A stretch of DNA of 13,502 nt from Pseudomonadota bacterium (GTDB taxonomy: Bacteria > Desulfobacterota > BSN033 > WVXP01 > G020346125): contig JAUWDQ010000047.1 in NCBI GenBank assembly GCA_030608745.1, positions 1-13,502 on the forward strand, written 5' to 3'. A program made the translations under genes and the position numbers. The notes beneath the pieces were generated by a model, which saw only the letters and a program-made list of their open reading frames with translations, was not told the DNA's origin and did no database searches. Each line of letters opens with the position of its first letter. The stretch's first letter is position 1. Positions 1-6,078 of the stretch are shown here, one piece after another.

Positions 1-44
1 GAAGAAGAAATCCAAAACACACTTTTCCCTTACCCTGCCTACCG

Positions 45-73
45 CCTCCTTCCTCTTCCCTTTTCCCTCTTTT
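45..73 (+). repeat. Polypyrimidine tract with mirror repeat
   Basis: Twenty-nine consecutive C/T residues lie inside a wider pyrimidine-biased block (about 20-110). Bases 57-68, TCCCTTTTCCCT, form a 12-base mirror repeat, the symmetry associated with intramolecular triplex (H-DNA). On the minus strand this is a long purine run. The composition is seen directly; any structural role is inference. Confidence 0.6.
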
Positions 74-110
74 ATCCTAGCTCTTCACCTCAGACCTTTT
101 TTCCTCTCCC

Positions 111-150
111 AACTGCAGCACTGCAGGACTGCAACACCGCAACACTTGTA
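111..150 (+). repeat. Octamer repeat array, copy 1
   Basis: Five consecutive 8-base units can be read: AACTGCAG, CACTGCAG, GACTGCAA, CACCGCAA, CACTTGTA (last unit degenerate). More unit-like pieces follow at 156-166 (CTGCAGCACCG) and 173-180 (GGCAGCAC). The reverse complement matches the unit GTG(C/T)TGC(A/G) of the array at 12878-12925, so the same repeat family occurs at both ends of the window in opposite orientation. Confidence 0.75.
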
Positions 151-432
151 TTTCGCTGCAGCACCGTATAATGGCAGCACCCCCGAAAGGGTCACTTTGG
201 GTCTTGACATATTCCATGAGATTAAAGGAAAATAGCTAGAGACTATCTCGTCATTAATGGTAAATTGATCCCTCACAAAGGAGCAAATCCAAAGGTTTTG
301 TCACCTCTTGTATTTCCCCCCTCCAACGAATCACGTACTGGTGGGTCAAATGGTATGGAGGGAGAGAGCTTGCATGCGATGAGAGCACCGTGATGGGGAA
401 TGAGGGATTGTTATGTTGATGAAGGAGGAGAT

Positions 433-1212
433 ATGCCCGAAATAGAAGGCGCCCTTGCGGTGCTCATTGACTTTGAGAACCTCGTCCTGGGATTGAAGGG
501 GAAACGAACTAAGAAGTTCAATATTCAAAAAATTTTGGAACGCCTGGTCGAAAAGGGTAAGATCATCGTCAAAAAGGCCTATGCGGACTGGACCAGTTAC
601 GAGGAGTATAAAATAACGTTTCACGAAGCGGCCATTGAGCTCATGGAGATCCCCAAAAGGGGGATGGTCGGGAAAAATTCGGCGGATATTCGGCTAGCCG
701 TGGATGCAATAGACCTTTGCTACTCCAAGGAGCATATCGATACCTTCGTCATCGTTTCGGGTGACAGCGATTTCTCCCCGTTGGTCTCGAAGCTCAAGGA
801 GAACGGGAAACATGTCATCGGCCTTGGAATGAAAGATTCGAGCTCAAATCTGCTTATCAACAATTGCGATGAGTTCATCTACTATGAAGACCTCGAACGA
901 CCCATCGGAATTCCGCCCAAGATCAGAAAGGATCTTCCCAAGAGGAAAAAGGATGCATTCCAGCTCCTGATCGATTCGGTGATCGCGTTGGTTAGGGAGA
1001 ACAAGGAAATCCTCTGGTCCTCCATGATCAAACAGACAATGAAACGAAAAAAACCCTCCTTCAGCGAACATTATCATGGTTACCGAACCTTCAGCGATCT
1101 CCTCGAGGATGCCGAGAAGAGGGGCCTCGTCCGGCTCGAAACCGACCCCAAAAGCAATACCTATATCGTGGTCGGTTTCGGCAAGGAATCCGAGGATGGA
1201 CGAGGATCATGA
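433..1212 (+). CDS. NYN-domain (LabA/DUF88-type) protein with C-terminal OST-HTH domain
   Basis: A 259-residue protein starting at ATG 433, behind GGAGGAG at 424-430; an upstream in-frame start at 400 has no such site. The N-terminal part (about 7-150) is a NYN domain, a PIN-like metal-dependent ribonuclease fold. It shows LIDFENL with Asp13 and Asn16, SADIRLAVD with Asp85 and Asp91, and VSGDSDF with Asp111 and Asp113, which are the usual acidic positions. The C-terminal part (about 175-250) matches the OST-HTH/LOTUS pattern, with KPSFSEHYHGYRTFSDLLED followed by a beta-like segment (NTYIVVGFG); this domain type is linked to RNA binding. A role in RNA processing or decay is inferred; the substrate is unknown. 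A small Cys4 gene and an MBL hydrolase follow on the same strand. Confidence 0.88.
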   Translation: MPEIEGALAVLIDFENLVLGLKGKRTKKFNIQKILERLVEKGKIIVKKAYADWTSYEEYKITFHEAAIELMEIPKRGMVGKNSADIRLAVDAIDLCYSKEHIDTFVIVSGDSDFSPLVSKLKENGKHVIGLGMKDSSSNLLINNCDEFIYYEDLERPIGIPPKIRKDLPKRKKDAFQLLIDSVIALVRENKEILWSSMIKQTMKRKKPSFSEHYHGYRTFSDLLEDAEKRGLVRLETDPKSNTYIVVGFGKESEDGRGS

Positions 1213-1270
1213 CGGCTTGAGGAGGAACAGCATACCTGGGCTTTACGTACCCCTATGAGTGGAGCAAAAG

Positions 1271-1513
1271 ATGAAGGAAAATTCGGTTGACGTCGGTGAT
1301 CTGATAGACGATTACTGCCCCCGCTGTCGCTTGCTCTTGAGCCATGACGTTGCAGCAATAGTCGAAGGTGAGGTCAAGAAGGTCCGGTGCAGGACATGCC
1401 TCAACGAACACCCCTATCGGCGTGGGAAAGGACGGCGCAAGGAGAAGGATGATATCAAATCCCTCTGGGACCAAGTCCTTTCCAAGATGCCCAAACCCCC
1501 AAAAAAGCAATAG
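1271..1513 (+). CDS. Small four-cysteine (zinc-ribbon-like) protein
   Basis: An 80-residue hypothetical protein. ATG 1271 is preferred, with GGAG at 1261-1264; GTG 1259 in the same frame would add four residues. Two CxxC knuckles, Cys16/Cys19 (CPRC) and Cys40/Cys43 (CRTC), are 20 residues apart and suggest one structural zinc site. The C-terminal half is strongly basic (RRGKGRRKEK) and ends KMPKPPKKQ, as in nucleic-acid-associated small proteins. It lies 58 bases after the NYN/OST-HTH gene and 26 bases before the MBL gene, so cotranscription is likely. I do not recognise a named family. RNA or DNA binding is inferred from charge and the zinc site only. Confidence 0.7.
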   Translation: MKENSVDVGDLIDDYCPRCRLLLSHDVAAIVEGEVKKVRCRTCLNEHPYRRGKGRRKEKDDIKSLWDQVLSKMPKPPKKQ

Positions 1514-1539
1514 ATACCCCGGTATTTTTAGGAGGAGAG

Positions 1540-2265
1540 GTGGAGAAGGTCATCGAGGGGATATATTTCATTCCAGGTCGAGATGAGATGATACCCGATT
1601 CCCACGTCTATATCCTGGGAGAGTCTCATTCTCGCGACCTATCAATGCTGGATGTGGGTCTGATGGGAAGAGGTGATGAAAAATTGGACCACATTGAGCA
1701 GGGGGGAATAAGGTTAGAGGATATCAAAAGGATCATTCTCACACATACTCATTTCGACCACATTGGCTGCATCAAGGAAATCATAGCAGGACTTCCCGAT
1801 GCGGAGATATGGGTTCACCAAATCGAGGGGGATTATCTGGAAAGGGGCGATGAGAAGATTATCCACGGAAATGAGATGTTTGCCGGTTTCATACGGTCTC
1901 AATATGGGGTAAAAGACGGCTTCTATCAATTATCCGTCCACCGGAAGCTCAGTGAAGGAGATGTCCTTGAGATAGGCGGCTTGAGCTGGGAGGTGCTCCA
2001 TATCCCCGGCCATTCCGCCGGAGGGATTGGCTTGTACAACCCCAAAAACAAGGTGCTGATTCCAGGCGATACCGTATACGCGGATTACAATATTGGAAGG
2101 TTCGACTTGTACAGTGCTGACGGCAATCAATTGAGACACAGTTTGGAGAGATTGTCCCAACTCGAGGCTGAGATACTCTTGCCCGGGCATAATCGAATTC
2201 TGAAGGAGGGGGCACGGGAATCAATAAGGGAAACGCTCGTCCGTTGGAAGCAATACTTAGGGTAA
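1540..2265 (+). CDS. MBL-fold metallo-hydrolase
   Basis: A 241-residue metallo-beta-lactamase-fold protein with the glyoxalase II-like set of binuclear metal ligands complete: THTHFDH (His69, His71, Asp73, His74), His158 in HIPGHSAGG, Asp177 in PGDTVY, and His217 in LLPGHN. The start is GTG 1540, behind AGGAGGAG at 1530-1537; the downstream Met at residue 17 has no such site. There is no signal peptide, so it is probably cytoplasmic. The length fits single-domain hydrolases of this superfamily; RNase Z or beta-CASP insertions are absent. The substrate cannot be told from sequence: thioester, lactone or phosphodiester hydrolysis are all known in the family. It is the third gene of a same-strand run after the NYN and Cys4 genes. 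Confidence 0.9.
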   Translation: MEKVIEGIYFIPGRDEMIPDSHVYILGESHSRDLSMLDVGLMGRGDEKLDHIEQGGIRLEDIKRIILTHTHFDHIGCIKEIIAGLPDAEIWVHQIEGDYLERGDEKIIHGNEMFAGFIRSQYGVKDGFYQLSVHRKLSEGDVLEIGGLSWEVLHIPGHSAGGIGLYNPKNKVLIPGDTVYADYNIGRFDLYSADGNQLRHSLERLSQLEAEILLPGHNRILKEGARESIRETLVRWKQYLG

Positions 2266-2352
2266 ATCCCTTCCAAACCCTTCATTTCTAGCTCACAAAG
2301 GGGCCCACCTGCGCACATCGCTGGACGATCACCAGCGTTTCCCAAAATTCGA

Positions 2353-2419
2353 GAGGAATCATCATGGTGCTGGTGACTTTTCCCATCAATGGCAAGGAGG
2401 GGGATTAGGATGATTCCTC
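2353..2419 (+). repeat. 11-base inverted repeat spanning the next gene's start
   Basis: GAGGAATCATC (2353-2363) is exactly complementary to GATGATTCCTC (2409-2419), with a 45-base loop. The right arm covers the ATG at 2410 and the loop carries the ribosome-binding site (AAGGAGGGGG, about 2393-2402). If the stem formed in mRNA it could limit initiation of the DJ-1/PfpI gene. The symmetry is seen; the role is speculation. Confidence 0.3.
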
Positions 2420-3006
2420 CGAGAAACGTCGCTATCCTCATATTTGATGAGGTGGAGGTCCTCGATTTTTGTGGTCCCTTCGAGGTTTTTTCGGTTGCGG
2501 GAAGAGGTGACGATTTTAATCCCTTTACCGTTTATACCGTTGCAGAAAAGTCCCAACCGATAATGGCCAGGAATTACCTCAGTGTTAATCCGGCATATAC
2601 CATTTTGGATTGTCCTCAGCCCGATGTTCTGGTGGTTCCAGGCGGGTATGGTACCCGTAGGGAAATGTACAATACAACCCTGATCGATTGGATCAAAGGC
2701 AGTTCGCGGGAAGTGGAGCTGGTGCTGTCTGTTTGTACAGGGGCCCTCCTGTTGGCGAAAGCTGGTTTACTTGAAGGCCTGGCAGCAACAACTCACCATG
2801 GTGCAATAGAGCTTCTAAAAGAGGTAGCTCCTAATACAGTGATTGAGGAGGATAAGCGCATCATAGATAACAGCAGGATCATCGTGTCCGCCGGGATATC
2901 TGCGGGGATTGATATGTCGCTGTACGTTATCTCTAAGCTGTTGGGGGAAGAACAGGCTCTGAAGACCGCTCAATATATGGAAGATAATTGGAAACCCGAA
3001 GTATGA
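2410..3006 (+). CDS. DJ-1/PfpI family protein (GATase1-like, AraC-N-terminal type)
   Basis: A 198-residue single-domain protein. ATG 2410 is chosen because AAGGAGG lies at 2393-2399; ATG 2389 would put that site inside the gene. It has the N-terminal strand and turn NVAILIFDEVEVLDFCGPFEVF (shown across residues 6-27), VVPGGYGT at 75-82, the nucleophile-elbow motif SVCTGALLLAKAG with Cys109, and TTHHG at 127-131. This pattern matches isocyanide-hydratase-like proteins and the sensor halves of GlxA-type regulators, but no DNA-binding helix-turn-helix follows, so it is a stand-alone domain. The reaction is not predictable; hydratase, deglycase/glyoxalase-like and chaperone roles are reported for relatives. 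An inverted repeat overlaps its start. Confidence 0.88.
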   Translation: MIPPRNVAILIFDEVEVLDFCGPFEVFSVAGRGDDFNPFTVYTVAEKSQPIMARNYLSVNPAYTILDCPQPDVLVVPGGYGTRREMYNTTLIDWIKGSSREVELVLSVCTGALLLAKAGLLEGLAATTHHGAIELLKEVAPNTVIEEDKRIIDNSRIIVSAGISAGIDMSLYVISKLLGEEQALKTAQYMEDNWKPEV

Positions 3007-3049
3007 ACGTTGAGGATGCCTGCACCTGCTGAAAGCAGATAGTGATATA

Positions 3050-3652
3050 ATGGATTCAACATTTCACAAGAGAGCCCTTTCCCTGTCGTACTTCACAGTA
3101 GGATATAATATCTCAGAGGGGGTAGTATCAATCTTGGCTGGGTTATTAGCCGGTAGCATCGCCTTAGTTGGATTCGGTCTGGACAGTTTTGTCGAGTCGC
3201 TCTCGGGAAGCGTGATGATTTGGAGACTGAGAAAACACGGGAAAATATCAGAAGAGGAAGAGGAAAAGGTTGAGAGAAAAGCGGTAAAACTCATTGCTTA
3301 TAGCTTCTTTATCCTCGGTGCTTACGTTTTGTATGAATCCATCGAGAAATTGTACATCCATGAAATTCCGGATCCAAGCCTCCTGGGGATAATCATCGCC
3401 CTTATCTCTATTATCGTGATGCCAATTCTTTTTTACCTGAAATTTCAAACCGGGAAATCAATGGGGAGTAAGAGTCTAATCGCAGACTCCAAGGAAACCC
3501 TTGCGTGTGTATTTTTGTCCGGCGCTCTCTTGGTTGGATTGGGACTTAACTATCTCTATGGGTTCTGGCGAGCAGACCCCATCGTTGGCCTGGTTATAGT
3601 GGTCTATTTGGCAAAAGAGGGTTACGCTACCCTAAGGGAAGGAGAAGTTTGA
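3050..3652 (+). CDS. Short cation diffusion facilitator (CDF)-type transporter
   Basis: A 200-residue integral membrane protein with about six hydrophobic segments (roughly 10-30, 31-55, 78-98, 107-128, 148-168, 172-190). GFGLDSFVESLSG (about 42-54) resembles the metal-site helix of the CDF family with Asp and Glu in place of the commoner Asp/His set. DSKET and WRADPIVGL near 144-180 match the second half-site. A charged loop EEEEEKVERKA separates the halves. The cytoplasmic C-terminal domain of full CDFs (about 300 residues) is missing, as in a known short subfamily. It probably exports a divalent metal by proton antiport; the metal is unknown. The start ATG 3050 has no clear Shine-Dalgarno site, so expression may be weak or coupled. 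Confidence 0.83.
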   Translation: MDSTFHKRALSLSYFTVGYNISEGVVSILAGLLAGSIALVGFGLDSFVESLSGSVMIWRLRKHGKISEEEEEKVERKAVKLIAYSFFILGAYVLYESIEKLYIHEIPDPSLLGIIIALISIIVMPILFYLKFQTGKSMGSKSLIADSKETLACVFLSGALLVGLGLNYLYGFWRADPIVGLVIVVYLAKEGYATLREGEV

Positions 3653-3683
3653 ATGCTAAATTTCTTCATACCTTTATCCTAAT

Positions 3684-3736
3684 AATTCCTTGTCCAAAAA
3701 GGAATTCTTATCACTTTACTCTGGACAAACCCAGAG
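3684..3736 (+). other. Two small hairpins after the CDF gene
   Basis: AATTCCTT (3684-3691) pairs with AAGGAATT (3699-3706) across a 7-base loop, and CTCTGG (3719-3724) pairs with CCAGAG (3731-3736) across 6 bases. Neither is followed by a T run, so an intrinsic terminator is not supported. They are the only visible structure in the 164-base gap before ridA. Confidence 0.25.
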
Positions 3737-3816
3737 CATGACTGCGTTTTGCAAGTTTTTCCGAGTCGGTTGAAGGATGCTTGAGGAATCCTGCTTGACA
3801 TCTGAAAGGAGAGAAC

Positions 3817-4206
3817 ATGCCAAGGGAAGTCATTCAGCCCAAAGATATTTGGGATCCTCGCGGCCGATTTGCACAGGTTGTGAAGATCGGAAATCAGATT
3901 TATGTTGCCGGCCAGACGTCGGTGGGTGCCAACGGGAATGTGGTGGGGAAGGGCGACATCGATGCCCAAGTCCGGCAGGTGTTCCAGAACATTCAAAAAT
4001 GCCTGGAAGCCGCCGGTGCGACTTTCGATCACGTGGTGAAGTTGAATGTCTATTCAACGAACCTCGACGCCCACATTGAGTTCATCTCAAAGGTCAGGAA
4101 AGAGTATTTCCCCAAGGAACCCGTCGCCAGCACGACCGTGCAGGTTGGGCGCCTGGTTCATCCGGACTGGCTTGTTGAGATCGAGGCCATTGCTGTTCTG
4201 GACTGA
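3817..4206 (+). CDS. RidA family reactive-intermediate deaminase (YjgF/UK114)
   Basis: A 129-residue protein, the normal length for the family. RidA proteins are cytosolic trimers that hydrolyse reactive enamine/imine intermediates released by PLP enzymes. Visible family features are VAGQTSV (30-36), the helix QVRQVFQNIQKCLEAAGATF (51-70), VVKLNVYSTNL (73-83), and the C-terminal GRLVHPDWLVEIEAIAV with Arg112 and Glu123 at the positions of the substrate-carboxylate Arg and catalytic-site Glu. The start is ATG 3817 behind GAAAGGAGAG (3805-3814). It stands alone, convergent with the corrinoid gene, 31 bases away. The insertion around HPDW before VEIE suggests a subfamily other than archetypal RidA, so true deaminase activity is likely but not certain. 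Confidence 0.92.
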   Translation: MPREVIQPKDIWDPRGRFAQVVKIGNQIYVAGQTSVGANGNVVGKGDIDAQVRQVFQNIQKCLEAAGATFDHVVKLNVYSTNLDAHIEFISKVRKEYFPKEPVASTTVQVGRLVHPDWLVEIEAIAVLD

Positions 4207-4209
4207 AAA

Positions 4210-4226
4210 GGGGACAGGCTACTTTT
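4210..4226 (+). repeat. Possible dispersed repeat fragment (GGGGACAGGCTACTTTT)
   Basis: Right after the ridA stop lies GGGGACAGGCTACTTTT, preceded by AAAA. From memory this string recurs in spacers of many Desulfobacterota-type genomes, but only one copy is present here and I could not search for others. Confidence 0.3.
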
Positions 4227-4231
4227 GCTCT

Positions 4232-4249
4232 TTTGTTTTAAGAAACAAA
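4232..4249. other. AT-rich hairpin between convergent ridA and corrinoid genes
   Basis: TTTGTTT (4232-4238) pairs with AAACAAA (4243-4249) across TAAG. It overlaps the stop codon of the minus-strand gene (4238-4240). It sits where a bidirectional terminator would be expected, but the stem is weak and has no GC core. Confidence 0.25.
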
Positions 4250-4870
4250 GCGCTTGGCCTGTTCAACAGCCTCGTATGCATCTTTACCCCTGAAATCGGC
4301 TCCAATCTCCTTGGCGAAATCGTCCGTTGTAGGTGGTCCACCGATCATTACCTTGACCCCCCCATAGAGACCAGCTTTTCGAAGGGCATCCATCGCGTTC
4401 TCCATGGAGATCATGGTGGTAGTAAGAAGGCATGACATGGCCAGGATCTGAGTTTTTTCAATCTCAAGAGCTTTAACAAATTTTTCAGGCGCCACATCGA
4501 AGCCAAGGTCAATAACGTGGAATCCCGTACCCTTGAGCATCATGGCTACGATGTTCTTCCCAATATCGTGAAGATCCCCACTCACAGTCCCTATGACAAC
4601 CTTTCCCCTCGGCTTATAGTCCATCTTTACCAATAGTGGGTTCAGGATGTCCAGGCCCTTCTGCGATGCCCTTGCGGCAACGAGCATTTCGGGGATGTAG
4701 CATTCCCCTGCGGAGAACTGTTTCCCGACAATATCCAAAGCTACGACGATGCCTTTTTCAATAATCTCGACCGGAGATTTTCCTTCATCGAGAAGTGCCT
4801 TTGCCAGATCCTGGGTCTCCGTGTAATTTCCCTGCTGAATCATTCTCACTAACTCTTCATATCCTGGCAT
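4238..4870 (-). CDS. Corrinoid (B12-binding) methyltransferase protein, MtaC/MtbC-like
   Basis: A 210-residue cobalamin-binding protein. It has an N-terminal helical cap (about 1-85), then a Rossmann-like B12 domain with GDLHDIGKNI, where Asp99, His101 and Gly104 form the DxHxxG motif that supplies the lower axial histidine. SCLLTTTM and MIGGPPTTDDFA (the GG loop) follow. Such proteins carry a methyl group between a substrate-specific methyltransferase (MtaB, MttB or MtmB type) and a second acceptor enzyme. The start is ATG 4870-4868 behind AGGAGGGAG on the minus strand. No methyltransferase, reductive activase or acceptor gene lies beside it, so the substrate is unknown and partners must be encoded elsewhere. 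It is convergent with ridA and divergent from the uxaA remnant. Confidence 0.92.
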   Translation of the reverse strand: MPGYEELVRMIQQGNYTETQDLAKALLDEGKSPVEIIEKGIVVALDIVGKQFSAGECYIPEMLVAARASQKGLDILNPLLVKMDYKPRGKVVIGTVSGDLHDIGKNIVAMMLKGTGFHVIDLGFDVAPEKFVKALEIEKTQILAMSCLLTTTMISMENAMDALRKAGLYGGVKVMIGGPPTTDDFAKEIGADFRGKDAYEAVEQAKRFVS

Positions 4871-5209
4871 TCTCTCCCTCCTGTTTCAAAGGGTAAGTTG
4901 TAAGGCTAATACTTGGGTCCCCGGGCTTCCACCGTGGTGATTTTCCCATCCACTCCGTCCTTTCCGCCCTCATTTCCGTCGCCGAACCTGAACTACATCT
5001 TCGATGATTCCAATAAATCCCGGATGGAAGGAATTCAATCCAATTATCACATTTCCTGCGAGTCAACAAGGGAGAAAATCGTGGGAATAGGGAAGTACCC
5101 GGAAACGGCCTTAGGATGTGTCTCCTCTGCATTTCTTGATTTCTCACTGAGTATGCGTTAATTTTGATGGAAAATCCAGAAGCCTGGCATTAGAAAGGTA
5201 GGGGAGAGT
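4871..5209. other. Gene-free divergent spacer
   Basis: This separates the minus-strand corrinoid gene from the plus-strand uxaA remnant. Open frames of 82 (+) and 96 (-) codons occur, but neither shows a domain, a good start site or coding-like composition, and no SAF-domain (small altronate dehydratase subunit) remnant is visible. The promoter of the corrinoid gene should lie here; I see no convincing -35/-10 pair. Confidence 0.5.
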
Positions 5210-5705
5210 CTGACGGAGCCTCTCGGCTACCATAGGAGCGACGGAAGAGTTGGTGCCTGGAACCATATCCTGATACTTTCCACTGTCGTCTGTGCCATTG
5301 AGGTTGCCAATCGAATTAAGTGGAGAATCCCATCAGTTATCACTGGGGTTCACTCATTTGGCTGCGCGATGCTTGGAGCCGGTCTTAAGCAGTTTAGAAG
5401 GGCCCTGTTTGGATTTACGAACAATCCCAATGTGGGTGCTGTACTGGTCGACAGGGTTGGGGATACCGGTTGGGTGCCCCATTGCCCCCGTGATCAAAAT
5501 CACGGGAAATCAGGAGACGGCTCGAAAGATGAATACCCATATCGATATCAACGCCGGGGTGATCTTGAATGGCCGAGATACCATTGAAGGAGTAAGGGAG
5601 AAGATTCTTCGTCTGCTTTTGGAGGTTGCAAGCGGAAAAAGAACGAAGGCCGAGAGGTTGGGCCATTACAAACTTGGAATCAATCGTATCGGGGTGACGC
5701 TTTGA
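5210..5705 (+). pseudogene. Broken UxaA-family dehydratase (altronate dehydratase large-subunit type), internal deletion
   Basis: Two parts of one family sit in different frames. From 5225, in frame with 5210, the reading GYHRSDGRVGAWNHILIL, then VHSFGCAMLGAG and NNPNVGAVLV, matches the N-terminal region of UxaA-family proteins. From about 5445, one frame over, STGLGIPVGCPIAPVIKITG, then GNQETARKMNTHIDINAG and LEVASGKRTKAE, matches the C-terminal end. The middle is absent: about 160 of roughly 380-390 codons remain, with the join near 5441-5450. The family RN of the RVGxRN motif is read as WN, and the expected start is CTG (5210) behind GTAGGGG, as if an ATG decayed. The family includes altronate and galactarate dehydratases and the large subunit of sulfolactate sulfo-lyase; which one this was cannot be told. 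Confidence 0.85.
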
Positions 5706-5768
5706 GAGGAATCCTTCGGAGAGGGCGCTGGAAAACTCCGGAATCTAATGGTGCACGGAGATTGCCTA

Positions 5769-5798
5769 TTGCAACGAGGCTATGTCCTAGTATATATT
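5769..5798 (+). promoter_or_regulatory. Candidate sigma70-type promoter for the kor operon
   Basis: TTGCAA (5769-5774) and an AT-rich TATATATT (5791-5798) are 16-18 bases apart depending on the -10 chosen; TATATT matches five of six consensus bases, TTGCAA four of six. It lies 26 bases before the ferredoxin start, within the only spacer upstream of the operon. The call rests on consensus reading only. Confidence 0.35.
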
Positions 5799-5823
5799 TT
5801 TCATCTGAAAGGGGGATGGAGAA

Positions 5824-6060
5824 TTGCCAAAGGTCTACATATTGAGAGAGGCCTGTAAAGGCGTCGTCGATTGTGACATTTGCAGATTCGTTTGCCCCAA
5901 GGACGTCTTAGGTAAGTCCGATATGTTAAATCGCAAGGGGTATTTCCCCCCAGAGGTGGTTGACGAGGATGCTTGCACTCAGTGCGGGAACTGCATGGTT
6001 TACTGCCCAGATATGGCTATTGTCGTTGAGATGCGTAAGGCGAAGAAAGCCGCTCGGTGA
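5824..6060 (+). CDS. 2-oxoacid:ferredoxin oxidoreductase delta subunit, 2x[4Fe-4S] ferredoxin
   Basis: A 78-residue ferredoxin-like subunit. Two cluster motifs are visible: Cys11-x5-Cys17-x2-Cys20-x3-Cys24-Pro, and the regular Cys51-x2-Cys54-x2-Cys57-x3-Cys61-Pro. The first has a longer gap than the usual CxxCxxCxxxCP. The start is TTG 5824 behind GAAAGGGGGATGG; the ATG at 5816 is out of frame. It passes electrons between the catalytic core and external ferredoxin. It is the first gene of the cluster, 18 bases before korA, the usual D-A-B-C order of KorABCD-type enzymes. The tail KAKKAAR is basic. Confidence 0.88.
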   Translation: MPKVYILREACKGVVDCDICRFVCPKDVLGKSDMLNRKGYFPPEVVDEDACTQCGNCMVYCPDMAIVVEMRKAKKAAR

Positions 6061-6078
6061 AAAAGGTTTATCGATACC

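Larger units (their letters stand above)
1..432. other. Gene-free left spacer
   Basis: I see no credible gene in this stretch. It holds a 29-base uninterrupted pyrimidine run (45-73), an array of degenerate 8-base repeats (111-150) with further CTGCAGCAC-like copies to 180, and at 285-316 a short stretch resembling the AT-rich repeat near 13094-13142. The open frames here on the minus strand have no recognisable motif and no good ribosome-binding site. A gene running off the left edge on the minus strand cannot be excluded, because the first ~25 bases could encode a hydrophobic start in reverse. Confidence 0.6.

Noticed and set aside
111..180. Repeats at the left end as a CRISPR array
   Set aside because: The units are 8 bases, directly adjacent and degenerate, with no spacers and no cas genes.
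204..226. TTGACA at 204-209 as a -35 box for the NYN gene
   Set aside because: No -10-like hexamer lies 16-18 bases downstream, and it is over 200 bases from the gene start.
346..624. Minus-strand open frame of 92 codons over the start of the NYN gene
   Set aside because: It overlaps a well-supported gene antisense, and has no motif and no ribosome-binding site.
4857..5161. Open frames on both strands between the corrinoid gene and the uxaA remnant
   Set aside because: Neither translation shows domain motifs, and start sites are poor; they look like chance frames in a divergent spacer.
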